DNA from: a virus
Direction: 5' to 3' (one strand)
Virus record (IMG/VR): IMGVR_UViG_3300027704_003324
Span: 62,001 to 126,000 of that record
DNA length: 64,000 nt
A program made the translations under genes and the position numbers. The notes beneath the pieces were generated by a model. That model made no database searches. It was not told the origin of the DNA and saw only the letters and a list, made by a program, of their open reading frames with translations. Shown in pieces: positions 25,016 to 34,260 of this stretch (the stretch's first letter is position 1; every line of letters starts with the position of its first letter).

Positions 25016-26313
25016 TATAACAAAGGAGTATTAACTGCTTTTAACTGGTTTATAAGGCAATGCTGCGGTTCATAGTCTTCTCCATGTCCCCAGTTTAGTC
25101 TAATTTTGTATTCAAAATGACTTCTATTATGTGCAAGTATTTCTTGCATGTCTTTTCTCATCTCATGTAACTCAAGAGTCGACAGTAGTGAGAGTTTTTT
25201 TAATTCTTTAGCAATATGTTCTGATCTATTAGTCCAATCTTCAAACTGATCATATTCTTCATTAAACCATTTACTAAACGTTTTATACCCTTCACATTTT
25301 AAATATTGAAGAGTACCTACAGAACCTAACACAAAAAATGGATGTCCCATAATAATAGGTTTCCATATTTTTTCAGATACAAATAATGTCCCTTTATTAA
25401 CTAATGTTTCTGTTATTACTGAGCAAAATGTAGACTCGTAATCTTGTATTTCTATATTACATGCTAAGTTAAAAAAAGTATTTTTATTATCTATTTGCAA
25501 AGGTAGTTGTTTTGCTACTTCTCTCCAATCTCTATCATAGACTCCATGTTGCCTTATAGGATTAGAGTGGTGTGCATCTACAGGTTTACCTAAACTTGCT
25601 CTTCCTCTATCTAAAATACCGTACTCTTGTAGTTTAGCTATGAAATGTAAACGTGAAGGTCTAGGTGCTCTATTATAGGTAAGAAAAAGTTGTTTATTAT
25701 CTACAGGTTTAAACTTACTTACGGGGTTTACTACTTCATTTTTATTCCAAGCACTAAATGCTTCATAGTGGTGTACTCTAATGCCGTTGTTTCTAACTTT
25801 AATGTGTTCACTAGCAATAGCATTACCTGTAATAAAATGAACACTGTTTTTAGGAAAACCTGCTTTTATTCTCCAATTTTCTACTATTTCAATATCGTTA
25901 TTACCCTCCATTTGAGAATACCCTTCAAATACATACCAGATAACAACTTTGCATCTCTTTTCTATGACATCCTTCTTAAACCTTTCATGCATTAAATCGA
26001 AACCTATATCAATATTAAGTTTGAAGAATTCTGGGTTGAATACGTTAACTAGGTATATGTGTTTTTCGTTATGCTCTAATGTTTCGCTATCTTTCCAAAT
26101 AATCTCTTCTGAATAAAATGTATGAGGGTAAGCATCGTTGTTAAGCTTACCGTGATCAAAAAATTCTCCTGTTTCACCAAATATGTTCCATGTACCTAAA
26201 GTATAAGGTATGTGAAATTTACCTGTTTCTTTCATATACCATGAAGGAGACGATAGATTTGGTCTAGGTCCTTTATATATAGAATCGTAATTTTCTCTAG
26301 ATAATGTTATCAT
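25015..26313 (-). CDS. Two-domain glycosyltransferase-like paralogue (432 aa)
   Basis: The N-terminal half (1-200) contains H-F-I-T-G-N. The C-terminal half opens with L-F-L-T-Y-N-R-A-P-R-P-S-R and ends with F-V-S-E-K-I-W-K-P-I-I-M-G-H-P-F-F-V. The same two signatures occur in the 442-residue protein at 27210-28538, so these are paralogues; the product at 23301-24446 shares the second signature. The arrangement of two Rossmann-like halves with an E-K motif near the end suggests a GT-B-type glycosyltransferase, but this is inference. Stop and start overlap with both neighbours. Confidence 0.6.
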   Translation of the reverse strand: MITLSRENYDSIYKGPRPNLSSPSWYMKETGKFHIPYTLGTWNIFGETGEFFDHGKLNNDAYPHTFYSEEIIWKDSETLEHNEKHIYLVNVFNPEFFKLNIDIGFDLMHERFKKDVIEKRCKVVIWYVFEGYSQMEGNNDIEIVENWRIKAGFPKNSVHFITGNAIASEHIKVRNNGIRVHHYEAFSAWNKNEVVNPVSKFKPVDNKQLFLTYNRAPRPSRLHFIAKLQEYGILDRGRASLGKPVDAHHSNPIRQHGVYDRDWREVAKQLPLQIDNKNTFFNLACNIEIQDYESTFCSVITETLVNKGTLFVSEKIWKPIIMGHPFFVLGSVGTLQYLKCEGYKTFSKWFNEEYDQFEDWTNRSEHIAKELKKLSLLSTLELHEMRKDMQEILAHNRSHFEYKIRLNWGHGEDYEPQHCLINQLKAVNTPLL

Positions 26314-27203
26314 ACGTACTCTTTCTTTACTAAGTATTCATATACTATTTTTGCCAGTACTTTGTGTCCGTATTTAGTCGGATGAGAACAAGGAGTCCAG
26401 TATTTATTTTCTTTACCTATATATTGTCCATACCAAGCATAATTACGTTTCTTTCTTAACTTTGGTTGTTTATTAAGGATAAGGAGTTGATCTATTAACT
26501 GTATGTCTTCTTCTCCGTACATCCAATTATTAAAATCTATCTGATCTATAATCTTGCTTTGTCTATTTTGGTCGTCCTCAGTTGTATCGGACATAATATT
26601 TTTAATCATTAAGCTTTTATAGCCCAGGTCTTCCATTTGATTAATAACTACTAAGTTTGCGTTATTGAGCTTACACCAGTTCTGCAGTTCAACTAAAGTA
26701 GAAATGAATTCTAAAGTAGTAGATTTATCATTAAATATTGCTGTTCCATATCCTATCCATAAGTCTTTATGCCCTAATCTATCTTTGTCATCGAAATCCG
26801 GATCTTGAGGCCAAATAGTTTCAAATAGATTACCTGAGGCTAGGTTTGTATCTGGAGCTATAAATTCATATCTACAAAACTGAGTAAAGGAAAATACAAT
26901 GGTTATCTCAGAAGCTAAAGTAGCATCAAATTGAGGAGAAAATGTAGTTAGTTTTTTCACAGCATTACGGTTACCTTTGCCTCTATTACCTAGATTTATT
27001 ATATTATAATCTTTTAAATGATTTTTCTTTAGTTGACTGGGCCATGAGTTGTTTCTCTCCATTTCAGTAAAGGTATTAATTACGCTTTGCTTAGTAGGTT
27101 CCATCCATTCTAATGTTTCCCAGATACCGTCATCATAGGCACCTTGTCCTTCAGTAAATGAATCTCCTATAGCGATAATAACTTTATCTCCTCTCTTAAT
27201 CAT
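26310..27203 (-). CDS. SGNH/GDSL hydrolase family protein
   Basis: A 297-residue protein with block I A-I-G-D-S-F-T-E-G (S15), a N-L-G-N-R-G-K-G-N-R-N block and a C-terminal C-S-H-P-T-K-Y-G-H containing the catalytic His. This is the standard SGNH layout of sugar O-acetylesterases and transferases. No signal peptide is present. It is only distantly similar to the other SGNH protein in the cluster (21000-22088), so the two may act on different acyl groups or substrates. Its start overlaps nothing upstream (6-base gap); its stop overlaps the next gene by four bases. Confidence 0.78.
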   Translation of the reverse strand: MIKRGDKVIIAIGDSFTEGQGAYDDGIWETLEWMEPTKQSVINTFTEMERNNSWPSQLKKNHLKDYNIINLGNRGKGNRNAVKKLTTFSPQFDATLASEITIVFSFTQFCRYEFIAPDTNLASGNLFETIWPQDPDFDDKDRLGHKDLWIGYGTAIFNDKSTTLEFISTLVELQNWCKLNNANLVVINQMEDLGYKSLMIKNIMSDTTEDDQNRQSKIIDQIDFNNWMYGEEDIQLIDQLLILNKQPKLRKKRNYAWYGQYIGKENKYWTPCSHPTKYGHKVLAKIVYEYLVKKEYV

Positions 27204-27209
27204 CTTTAT

Positions 27210-28538
27210 TTATTTACAGTAATTGCAAAATGAATCAAAATTAGTTGGCTTTTGAAATCTTACGTTATTCTCCATTACTAACTTATTATATTCTACAACT
27301 CCTCTTAATTGATTAAACCATTCTAACTTATCTTCAATACTTCTTTTACTAAATGCTTCTATCCATTCTAAGATAGCATCCGTTCTTTGTATATCGTTTA
27401 ATTTATCATACTCTTCTGGGATCATAGCATCAAAGGTTTGGTACCCGTATTTAGTATGTAAATACTCTAAGCTATCTCTACCTCCAAATACAATAAATGG
27501 ATGATTTGCAGCTATTGGTTTAAATACTTTTTCACTTAAGAAAACTGCTTTATTTTTATCCTCAAATTGTGCTTCACTTACAATGGTAACAAAAGAATCT
27601 AACATAGGTTGTTCATTTAACCTGTTTATAAACTCTCCAGCGTCAATATTATCATTTTCTCCGAATGTAGGTACATTATCATAGAATAAAGGAAGAGTTT
27701 TTGCTGCAGGACCTAAATCAACTGTTGTAAGAACTTCTTCTCCCATATTGCATCTTTGGTCTAATTCATAACTAAACTTATTCATGCTAACTATTCCTTC
27801 TTTAAGTAAATCTTTCTTATGAAGCATAGTGTACATCCATATCCTATGTTGTCTAGGTCTTCGGTTTAAAAAATTGTATACTTTTATTTTTTCTTTATTA
27901 GCATGTTTATATTTTAAATGATCATCAAATGTAGGTGCATAAACGTCTGGTTCTTTACTGTTAAGGTATATATCTGCTTCAAAATGACTATACCCTAGAA
28001 CCTTAATAGTTTTAGTTTTATTGTCTCTCTCGTACTCTTCTTTATGTTTATGTATATTTAGATCACCTGTAATAAACATTATGCTCTCCACAGGGATATT
28101 AAGTCTATCACACTCCTCTTTGAAGAAATCAAACAGAGTATCGTCGTAGTATCCCTCTAAAGAATTATCAAACACAATTAAAGCTTCTTTCTTTTGAGCT
28201 TTAAGTATATGTTTCATACTAATTGCTGAGAATATTGATGCTCCATTTTTTTTCATCCAATGATCTGGTGCTGCATGAACACCTATTGGGTATATGTATT
28301 TAATGTTCTGTATTTTAGAGTCAGTACCTAAGTACTTATTAATCCTATAGCTACTATTTAAACCAAAACAAATGTTATCCCGAGTATCTCTATCATCATA
28401 CATTTCTGGTTTAAGAATAGGTGTGCTAAAGTTTTTTAATACATCCAAGTGTATGAAGTAAGGGGAAGATGTTAAATGCGTGCCTTTCCACGATCTATCT
28501 CCATTAAATCCGTCATGTGTATCAGTAACTATGTTCAT
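27210..28538 (-). CDS. Two-domain glycosyltransferase-like paralogue (442 aa)
   Basis: A 442-residue member of the paralogous family. Shared signatures are M-F-I-T-G-D near residue 150, V-Y-N-F-L-N-R-R-P-R-Q-H-R near residue 215, and F-L-S-E-K-V-F-K-P-I-A-A-N-H-P-F-I-V in the last third. The basic N-R-R-P-R-x-H-R loop would suit phosphate binding of a nucleotide sugar. No transmembrane or signal segments. It lies between an SGNH hydrolase and an epimerase, which supports a sugar-transfer role, but no family name is claimed. Confidence 0.6.
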   Translation of the reverse strand: MNIVTDTHDGFNGDRSWKGTHLTSSPYFIHLDVLKNFSTPILKPEMYDDRDTRDNICFGLNSSYRINKYLGTDSKIQNIKYIYPIGVHAAPDHWMKKNGASIFSAISMKHILKAQKKEALIVFDNSLEGYYDDTLFDFFKEECDRLNIPVESIMFITGDLNIHKHKEEYERDNKTKTIKVLGYSHFEADIYLNSKEPDVYAPTFDDHLKYKHANKEKIKVYNFLNRRPRQHRIWMYTMLHKKDLLKEGIVSMNKFSYELDQRCNMGEEVLTTVDLGPAAKTLPLFYDNVPTFGENDNIDAGEFINRLNEQPMLDSFVTIVSEAQFEDKNKAVFLSEKVFKPIAANHPFIVFGGRDSLEYLHTKYGYQTFDAMIPEEYDKLNDIQRTDAILEWIEAFSKRSIEDKLEWFNQLRGVVEYNKLVMENNVRFQKPTNFDSFCNYCK

Positions 28539-28539
28539 C

Positions 28540-29544
28540 TTATTTTTTCCAAAAACTATACAATCCTTTATCTATTTCGTAACTATCCCAAACAAATCTT
28601 TCTCTATTTGGTTGCTTCTTAGCCCATTTCCACATTTTAGATAAACCTTCATATAAGTCTGTCTTATATTCATATCCAAGAATATCAATAGATTTTTGAT
28701 ATGAGGGGTAAGCGTCTTTAACTTCATGTCTACCTTCTAAGTACTCAACTGTACCGTTTTTAATAACGTCTCTCAGAATTGCGTTTGCTTCATTTATAGA
28801 GTGAAACTTTGTACCGCCGAGGTTAATTGTTTCGCAACAAGCTTCTTTTAGTGTTGCGGCTTTCCATAATGGTTCCAAACAGTCATCTATAAAAGAGAAA
28901 GCTCTAGTCTGGGTTCCGTCACCAAATATTGTCATTGGTAAATCATTAATGTATTGGTACATCCAAATTCCTAATACATTTCTATATTTATCCCATATGT
29001 TTTGCCCTGTACCGAATACATTATGTGGTCTGATAATGCAGTACTCTAATCCGTGTTGTTCGTGAGCTACTTTTATATCCATTTCACAAGCGTATTTAGC
29101 AATACCGTAAGGGTCTATTGGTGAAGGTATATCAGACTCTTCAAAGGGTCTTTTTCCTTCCCATCCGTGTCCATATACAGCCATAGATGAAGTAAAGACT
29201 AATCTTTTTACATCGTGAATTATACATTCATTTACTATTGCAGCTGTTGCTATAGTATTATTAGTATAGTTGTATTTTCTTATAAAAGGAGATAAACCTT
29301 CTGCTGCATAGGCTGCAAAATGAAATACATATTCTGGTTTATGGTATTCAAATATACCTGTTAGGTCTTCTTTTGCTATATCAGTTTCATAGAAAATGAT
29401 TCTCTTGTCTATATTTTCTCTATAACCTCCTGAAAGGTTATCGATTCCAACTACTGTGTATTCTGGTTTATTATCTAAAATCCATTTAGCTAACCTACTA
29501 CCTAATAGCCCTGCAACACCAGTTATTACTATTTTTTTGTCCAT
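28540..29544 (-). CDS. NAD-dependent sugar epimerase/dehydratase (GalE-like SDR)
   Basis: The 334-residue product is an extended short-chain dehydrogenase: G-V-A-G-L-L-G nucleotide-binding loop at the N-terminus, D-N-L-S-G-G, F-H-F-A-A-Y, S-S-M-A-V-Y, the catalytic Y-G-I-A-K, and R-P-H-N-V-F-G-T-G. This pattern fits UDP-glucose/UDP-GlcNAc 4-epimerases and related enzymes that make activated sugars. It overlaps the oxygenase gene by 16 bases. Whether it works on the hexuronic acid made by the cluster's dehydrogenase is a guess. Confidence 0.88.
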   Translation of the reverse strand: MDKKIVITGVAGLLGSRLAKWILDNKPEYTVVGIDNLSGGYRENIDKRIIFYETDIAKEDLTGIFEYHKPEYVFHFAAYAAEGLSPFIRKYNYTNNTIATAAIVNECIIHDVKRLVFTSSMAVYGHGWEGKRPFEESDIPSPIDPYGIAKYACEMDIKVAHEQHGLEYCIIRPHNVFGTGQNIWDKYRNVLGIWMYQYINDLPMTIFGDGTQTRAFSFIDDCLEPLWKAATLKEACCETINLGGTKFHSINEANAILRDVIKNGTVEYLEGRHEVKDAYPSYQKSIDILGYEYKTDLYEGLSKMWKWAKKQPNRERFVWDSYEIDKGLYSFWKK

Positions 29545-30047
29545 AATCCTGTTATTTGTAGAGTATATCTTGGTTCAATACCAATATTACTAGCAGCATG
29601 CTCTACATCTGTGCTATAAATTACATAATCTCCTCTTTTCCAATTTACTATAGCCTTTCCTTCTGCTTCAAAATAATGTCCAGGCTTCCAGTCTTCTATA
29701 AATATGATGGCTCTACATACTCTATCAATACTTCTTTCTAATTTAAACCTTTTACAGTATGTCTGAAAGTGGTCAATATGTGGAGGCATAATTTCAAGCT
29801 GTACCATTTTATAGAAGGTATAACCACAATGTGTTAATCCTAATTCATTTGATACATCTTCTACCCATTCTGGCATTGGGTTTTTACTATTATAAAGAGC
29901 TCCTAGAAAAGTATCATGAGTGTATCCTTGATTTCTCCAGTTATTTAGTTCTTTTTTGTTTGTAAGATTCTGTTTTGTATAAGGAAAATGCAAATATTCA
30001 TTTCCCATTACTGTGTTAATCTTACCTTGTTTAACCCAATTATCCAT
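29529..30047 (-). CDS. 2-oxoglutarate/Fe(II)-dependent oxygenase-like protein
   Basis: A 172-residue protein with the metal-binding facial triad: H90-x-D92 in P-P-H-I-D-H, the distal H150 in D-V-E-H-A-A-S-N, and R160 ten residues on for 2-oxoglutarate, within a double-stranded beta-helix-like sequence (K-R-G-D-Y-V-I-Y-S-T-D). Such enzymes hydroxylate small molecules, sugars or amino-acid side chains. It is placed between the epimerase and amidinotransferase genes, so a tailoring step on the same compound is plausible. Confidence 0.78.
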   Translation of the reverse strand: MDNWVKQGKINTVMGNEYLHFPYTKQNLTNKKELNNWRNQGYTHDTFLGALYNSKNPMPEWVEDVSNELGLTHCGYTFYKMVQLEIMPPHIDHFQTYCKRFKLERSIDRVCRAIIFIEDWKPGHYFEAEGKAIVNWKRGDYVIYSTDVEHAASNIGIEPRYTLQITGLWTKK

Positions 30048-30049
30048 AT

Positions 30050-31060
30050 TTAATCTCTTACCATATCAGCAGTGCAGCAATGAAAAGAACCTCCTAATGT
30101 TCTGGAGTGTCTTATATTTAAGTCCAAAGCTTCAATCTTATATTTTTTAAGTTGCTTAATTAATTCTGTTTGTCTATTATCTACACATACTGTATTTTCG
30201 TCTAACGAGATAAGATTTATTCCTACCCATTCTGATGCTCTTAGTACTCCTTTGTATCCTATATCTACCATTGGTGCTGCATATATAATATCCCACCCTT
30301 TAAAGAGTTTTGGCATATTCTTTTCGTTAATTCTAGATGGATTAACTAATGCTAGTCCGTCTCTTAGAATGGCAATTGTAGAATCTATATGAGAATAGGA
30401 ATACATATTTTCTAAGTAGTGTACATTGTATTTATCTCCTAATATATTTTTTAACCAGGTATGTCCTTTTTTATTACCTGTATTAGAGTTTAAATACAGA
30501 ATGTCGTCGTTATGTCTTAGTATATTTGCTGCATCAAAGACAGGTTCAACATTAGTTAATGTTAAATCCTTTAAATTAGTTCTTTGGTAAGAATCATCTG
30601 TTAATCTTGGTTTAGGTGCACATATCCATTTAGATCCTTTGTCATTATATTTTATAAAAAGGTCCCTATAAGCATCCGTTTCAAACTGTCTGGATCTTAA
30701 CGTCATAGGTGATTCTATAAGGGTATCTCCTATTACTGTCATAGTATCTCTAGGACAAAAGGTATAGTATTGATCTGTCTCCCAATATCCGTTAGATACG
30801 GTCTTAGTAGTATCTATTATATCAGGTCTGTGTACTATAGCTCCAAAATCCTGCAAAGCTTTTGTCAATAGGTCAAGATCTTCTATAGACTCTTCATAAA
30901 CTTTAGGATCAAAGAATCCTAATTCCTTAGAAGGTATATTATCTTTGTCCGCATAGTTAATAGCATGGAGATCAAAACCATGTCTAGGCATATTTGCATT
31001 GTCGACTCTTCCGACAATTACTTCTCTTAATTTACCGTATTCATTTTTTACATTAACCAT
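30050..31060 (-). CDS. Amidinotransferase (glycine amidinotransferase-like)
   Basis: This 336-residue protein has the pentein-fold catalytic triad: Asp in V-F-D-A-A-N, His in S-Y-S-H-I-D-S-T, and the nucleophile C328 in L-G-G-S-F-H-C-C-T, very close to the G-G-x-F-H-C-x-T of arginine:glycine amidinotransferases. It should move an amidino group from arginine to a primary amine. Next to a PLP aminotransferase, the acceptor could be an amino sugar, giving a guanidino-sugar. This would be unusual for a phage; the acceptor is unknown. Length is slightly shorter than the vertebrate enzyme, as in bacterial homologues. Confidence 0.88.
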   Translation of the reverse strand: MVNVKNEYGKLREVIVGRVDNANMPRHGFDLHAINYADKDNIPSKELGFFDPKVYEESIEDLDLLTKALQDFGAIVHRPDIIDTTKTVSNGYWETDQYYTFCPRDTMTVIGDTLIESPMTLRSRQFETDAYRDLFIKYNDKGSKWICAPKPRLTDDSYQRTNLKDLTLTNVEPVFDAANILRHNDDILYLNSNTGNKKGHTWLKNILGDKYNVHYLENMYSYSHIDSTIAILRDGLALVNPSRINEKNMPKLFKGWDIIYAAPMVDIGYKGVLRASEWVGINLISLDENTVCVDNRQTELIKQLKKYKIEALDLNIRHSRTLGGSFHCCTADMVRD

Positions 31061-31652
31061 TTGAAAATACTTTATAGTTTGTTAAATCTGGGTAGTTCTT
31101 ATATGACCACTCTTTAGGTTTAGTTGCTACTGCATCAGGTATTTTATGAATACCCATTAGAGCAGTTTCAGGAGTCATATAATAATGATACCCTGCTGTA
31201 TTAATTTCTTGTTTATCCCAAGGTAGTGGAGATTTAATATCTCTACCATCGTAAGACATTCTCCTTAGTTCATCTGCTGCTTCTTCATTATCAGTTAAGA
31301 TCATCCCTCCTCTTCCTAAGTTCAAATGCTTCTTAAATTGAAAACTTAGTACCATAAAGGTCCTATCAATATACGAACTTTCTTTCCAATACACTGCTGA
31401 ATCTATAATATTTTCAGTTATATAGTAATAATCGTACCAATTTTCATCTTTCCAGGTTAGTTCTAAGGTTAATTTACTAGCTAACATAGGAATAGATAGA
31501 TACGTATGTTTTGGTACCTCAATTTTTTTAGCTTTTGTGTATCTGAGAGCTAATTCTAAACCATGAGTACAACAGTCTACTGCTACTGCAAATGGAGCTC
31601 CATAATGACGAGCTATTTGTGATTCGAATATGTTTACAGTTGCAAATCCCAT
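31053..31652 (-). CDS. Compact DegT/DnrJ/EryC1-type PLP aminotransferase
   Basis: Only 199 residues, about half the usual length, but with family landmarks: A-V-A-V-D-C-C-T-H-G-L-E-L-A-L (the A-x-x-x-G-T-x-A-L site), D84 in N-I-I-D-S-A-V for the PLP ring nitrogen, the likely PLP lysine K108 in S-F-Q-F-K-K-H-L, and G-R-G-G-M-I. The region between the sheet and the lysine is shortened and the C-terminal small domain is reduced to a H-Y-Y-M-T-P-E-T-A-L-M-G segment. No frameshift is evident and the gene is coupled on both sides. It would aminate a keto sugar, if active. Loss of the C-terminal domain leaves activity uncertain. Confidence 0.75.
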   Translation of the reverse strand: MGFATVNIFESQIARHYGAPFAVAVDCCTHGLELALRYTKAKKIEVPKHTYLSIPMLASKLTLELTWKDENWYDYYYITENIIDSAVYWKESSYIDRTFMVLSFQFKKHLNLGRGGMILTDNEEAADELRRMSYDGRDIKSPLPWDKQEINTAGYHYYMTPETALMGIHKIPDAVATKPKEWSYKNYPDLTNYKVFSNG

Positions 31653-32692
31653 TAGTTAAGTTTTGATATACAATTAAATGCATGTTTTATGTTAACGAGT
31701 ATTTTGTCTATAGGGTCAGTAATGTGGTAAGTTAGTAGGTCTGTGCTATATGCTGCTACCAAAGTCCAAGTTGATACCGGATGTCCTAATATAATTTTAC
31801 AAGTTCTTAATGCTGATTGATCTATTACTGTTTCTAGACCTGTTCTTTCTAAGTTAGTAGATTCGTATAAGTGAGTACTGTGTATGTATTTAGGTACATG
31901 CTTATAAAAATCATCTCTAGTAAATACTTTAGTGCCTTCAGGTAATAGATCTGTAATCTTCTTAAGTTCTATAGTAGGTAGATCAGTAGAGATATAAAAC
32001 TGTGCTTTTGGTCTTTCTGCTATGATGTCCTGAAGCAACCTAGTAACTTTTCTATCATTTACATACTTGTATATAGAATCTTTTGATCTGGGATTATTCT
32101 GGTTTAATAAATCATTATCCTGTAATGTTTCACTAAACTCTAACATTTCTTTTTTAGATTTAAATACTCCTGATCCTCTTCTCAAATGCACTCCTATAGT
32201 GTTAGTTCCAAGTACTTTCAAAAAACTTTTTCTAAATGTTGGATCTATAAGTTTTATTTCTCTACTTCCTTTACGTGTTTTATATTTAGTGTCTTCGAGT
32301 ACTAAACCTACTTTGCTCCAATCGAATGCTGTATAGTAGTCAATATTATTTTTAAGCGTATCTTCTTTTCCGTCTAATATGTCATCAACCATTTTATTTG
32401 TAATAGGTAGAAGTTTTGTCCACTTCTCTTTATGGTGATCAAAATCCCATCTAGCTATTTTGCTTTGAATTTGAGGATCTGTATGCCATAACTGCCAGGT
32501 CATCATACCCGGAAAGTCTAGAAATTTCTTTTCATGCCAAAAGTGCTGTTCTACTTCTGTATTATGGTCTGTACCACAAATCATTTGTAATTTATATACT
32601 GTTTCCCAATGTTGTATTCTATTACCATATCCTGTATCAAACTCATGGTGCCCACCTCCCCATGGTTCTAGTAATCTTATTTTATAATGCAA
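31652..32692 (-). CDS. Fucosyltransferase-like GT (H-x-R-R-G motif)
   Basis: A 346-residue protein with I-G-V-H-L-R-R-G near residue 160, the donor-binding motif of the GT11/GT23/O-fucosyltransferase superfamily, followed by F-Y-I-S-T-D and a C-terminal L-G-H-P-V-S-T-W-T-L-V-A-A segment as in these GT-B enzymes. It should transfer a GDP-activated deoxyhexose, probably fucose-like. It has no signal peptide. It lies between radical SAM and aminotransferase genes with 1-2 base spacing. Confidence 0.75.
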   Translation of the reverse strand: MHYKIRLLEPWGGGHHEFDTGYGNRIQHWETVYKLQMICGTDHNTEVEQHFWHEKKFLDFPGMMTWQLWHTDPQIQSKIARWDFDHHKEKWTKLLPITNKMVDDILDGKEDTLKNNIDYYTAFDWSKVGLVLEDTKYKTRKGSREIKLIDPTFRKSFLKVLGTNTIGVHLRRGSGVFKSKKEMLEFSETLQDNDLLNQNNPRSKDSIYKYVNDRKVTRLLQDIIAERPKAQFYISTDLPTIELKKITDLLPEGTKVFTRDDFYKHVPKYIHSTHLYESTNLERTGLETVIDQSALRTCKIILGHPVSTWTLVAAYSTDLLTYHITDPIDKILVNIKHAFNCISKLN

Positions 32693-32694
32693 GC

Positions 32695-34260
32695 CTATAT
32701 AATTTTAGTCCATTTAGATTTTTTCTTCTCCACATCCGGTGCATATTCGCCTGCCGGGTCAGCCTTCTTCTTCTTAATGTTTACACTTTTCCATTTAGTT
32801 TTAATTTCATGTTTAGGTTTATCTATATCTGGTTGGTACTCACCTGATTCAAAATGAGTAATTGCTCCGTTATTAACTTTTACCTGTGGTATATTTTTAT
32901 CTACTTCGATAGAGTCGTACCATTCTACCAGTTCTGGGAATGTTTCTCTAAAGTTAAGGTTTTTTCTTACATCGTATTGTTCATAGAAACTTTTAAAGTC
33001 ATGATAATGTTTAGTTTTATCTTCTTCTGTACTTGTATGTCCTTGCTCTACTACGTCTACATATTTAATCAACCTTTCGATTTGAGCTTTTTCATGATCC
33101 ATCATCAATGGATGGTCTTTTTTACCCTCATACCATGTTGATAACTTCTTATATACCTTAACTTTTTCAGAATCAACTAGATTTAATGGTGATTGAAATG
33201 CTGGCCATCTTAATATATTTAAGTCAATACCAGGTGAGTTCATTCCATATTTTTCTTTAAGAGAAAACATATCATCCATAAATTCAGTAATAGAATAGAG
33301 ACATAGACTGTTAATAGTCATCATACATATAACTTGATTGTAATCTGCTTCTTCTATAAACTTAACTAAATTAGCTCTCCATTGATCGTAATCTAATCCT
33401 GATCTAATATAGTTTGCTGCTGGTCCATAAGCTTCACAACTGGTATATAAATCAAAACCTTTAATATCTATGTCCTTTGTAGTGTCTATAAGCTTTTGTA
33501 TAAGCTTAGGATGTACCATAAGGTTAGAATTTACTGCTAAAGTTAAGTCTGGAGCTGGGTGCTCTTTAACTGTCTCTAAGAATTTCCAAAAGTTATGAGA
33601 TGCAGATGGCTCTCCTCCTGTAACTCTTAATTCTTGTAGGTGTTTTGATAATTCTGGCCACCATTCAACAAAAGCTTGAACGTATGGATTATTGTCATTA
33701 TATTTACCAAATAAATCTGCCCATGACCCATCGGCATGATATGCTCCTGCAGAGGTAGTTTTAAAATCTTGGTAAGGTCCGTTTGTTTCAATATCTTTAG
33801 CCCAAGTTGTTGAGTACCCAGCATTACAGTATGAACAAGCTAAATTACAGGTCCTATCAAAAGATACTTCTACTGTTTTTAGCATAATATCAGCATCCCA
33901 AGGTGCATTAGCTGCATCTTCTATTTCTTGGTCTGTATATATTCTACTTTTGAAGATTCTATCTCCTGCTGTATTAGGGTCAATGTCTTCTACTTTCCAG
34001 CAATAAGAACATTCTGCTGGTCGAACACCTTCAAGCATCATTTTTCTTATCTTCTTTTTAAACTGAGTATTATGAAGTGCTGATGGATTTTTTTTAATCT
34101 CTTCTAAGTCAATCGGGTGCGGTAAAGGTAAGTGACATGAATTAGTGTACCCGTGACCTAAGTGGAGACTGGCATTGTACCATTTAGCTGCACAAAAACT
34201 TTTACTTACTGAGTCTAGGTGATCAGCTTTCCACTTTATTAATTTATCTGTATCTGACAT
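32695..34260 (-). CDS. Twitch-domain radical SAM protein, copy 1
   Basis: A 521-residue radical SAM enzyme with C138-x3-C142-x2-C145 (T-C-N-L-A-C-S-Y-C) binding the [4Fe-4S] cluster and a downstream R-V-T-G-G-E-P SAM-binding motif. The N-terminal 90 residues carry four further cysteines (C23, C42, C84, C87), suggesting an auxiliary cluster as in "twitch"-type radical SAM proteins. The C-terminal 60 residues form a lysine-rich tail (V-N-I-K-K-K-K-A-D). The substrate is unknown; relatives are, to my knowledge, common in marine phage genomes. The second copy is at 34826-36205, with a small beta-rich protein between. Confidence 0.9.
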   Translation of the reverse strand: MSDTDKLIKWKADHLDSVSKSFCAAKWYNASLHLGHGYTNSCHLPLPHPIDLEEIKKNPSALHNTQFKKKIRKMMLEGVRPAECSYCWKVEDIDPNTAGDRIFKSRIYTDQEIEDAANAPWDADIMLKTVEVSFDRTCNLACSYCNAGYSTTWAKDIETNGPYQDFKTTSAGAYHADGSWADLFGKYNDNNPYVQAFVEWWPELSKHLQELRVTGGEPSASHNFWKFLETVKEHPAPDLTLAVNSNLMVHPKLIQKLIDTTKDIDIKGFDLYTSCEAYGPAANYIRSGLDYDQWRANLVKFIEEADYNQVICMMTINSLCLYSITEFMDDMFSLKEKYGMNSPGIDLNILRWPAFQSPLNLVDSEKVKVYKKLSTWYEGKKDHPLMMDHEKAQIERLIKYVDVVEQGHTSTEEDKTKHYHDFKSFYEQYDVRKNLNFRETFPELVEWYDSIEVDKNIPQVKVNNGAITHFESGEYQPDIDKPKHEIKTKWKSVNIKKKKADPAGEYAPDVEKKKSKWTKII

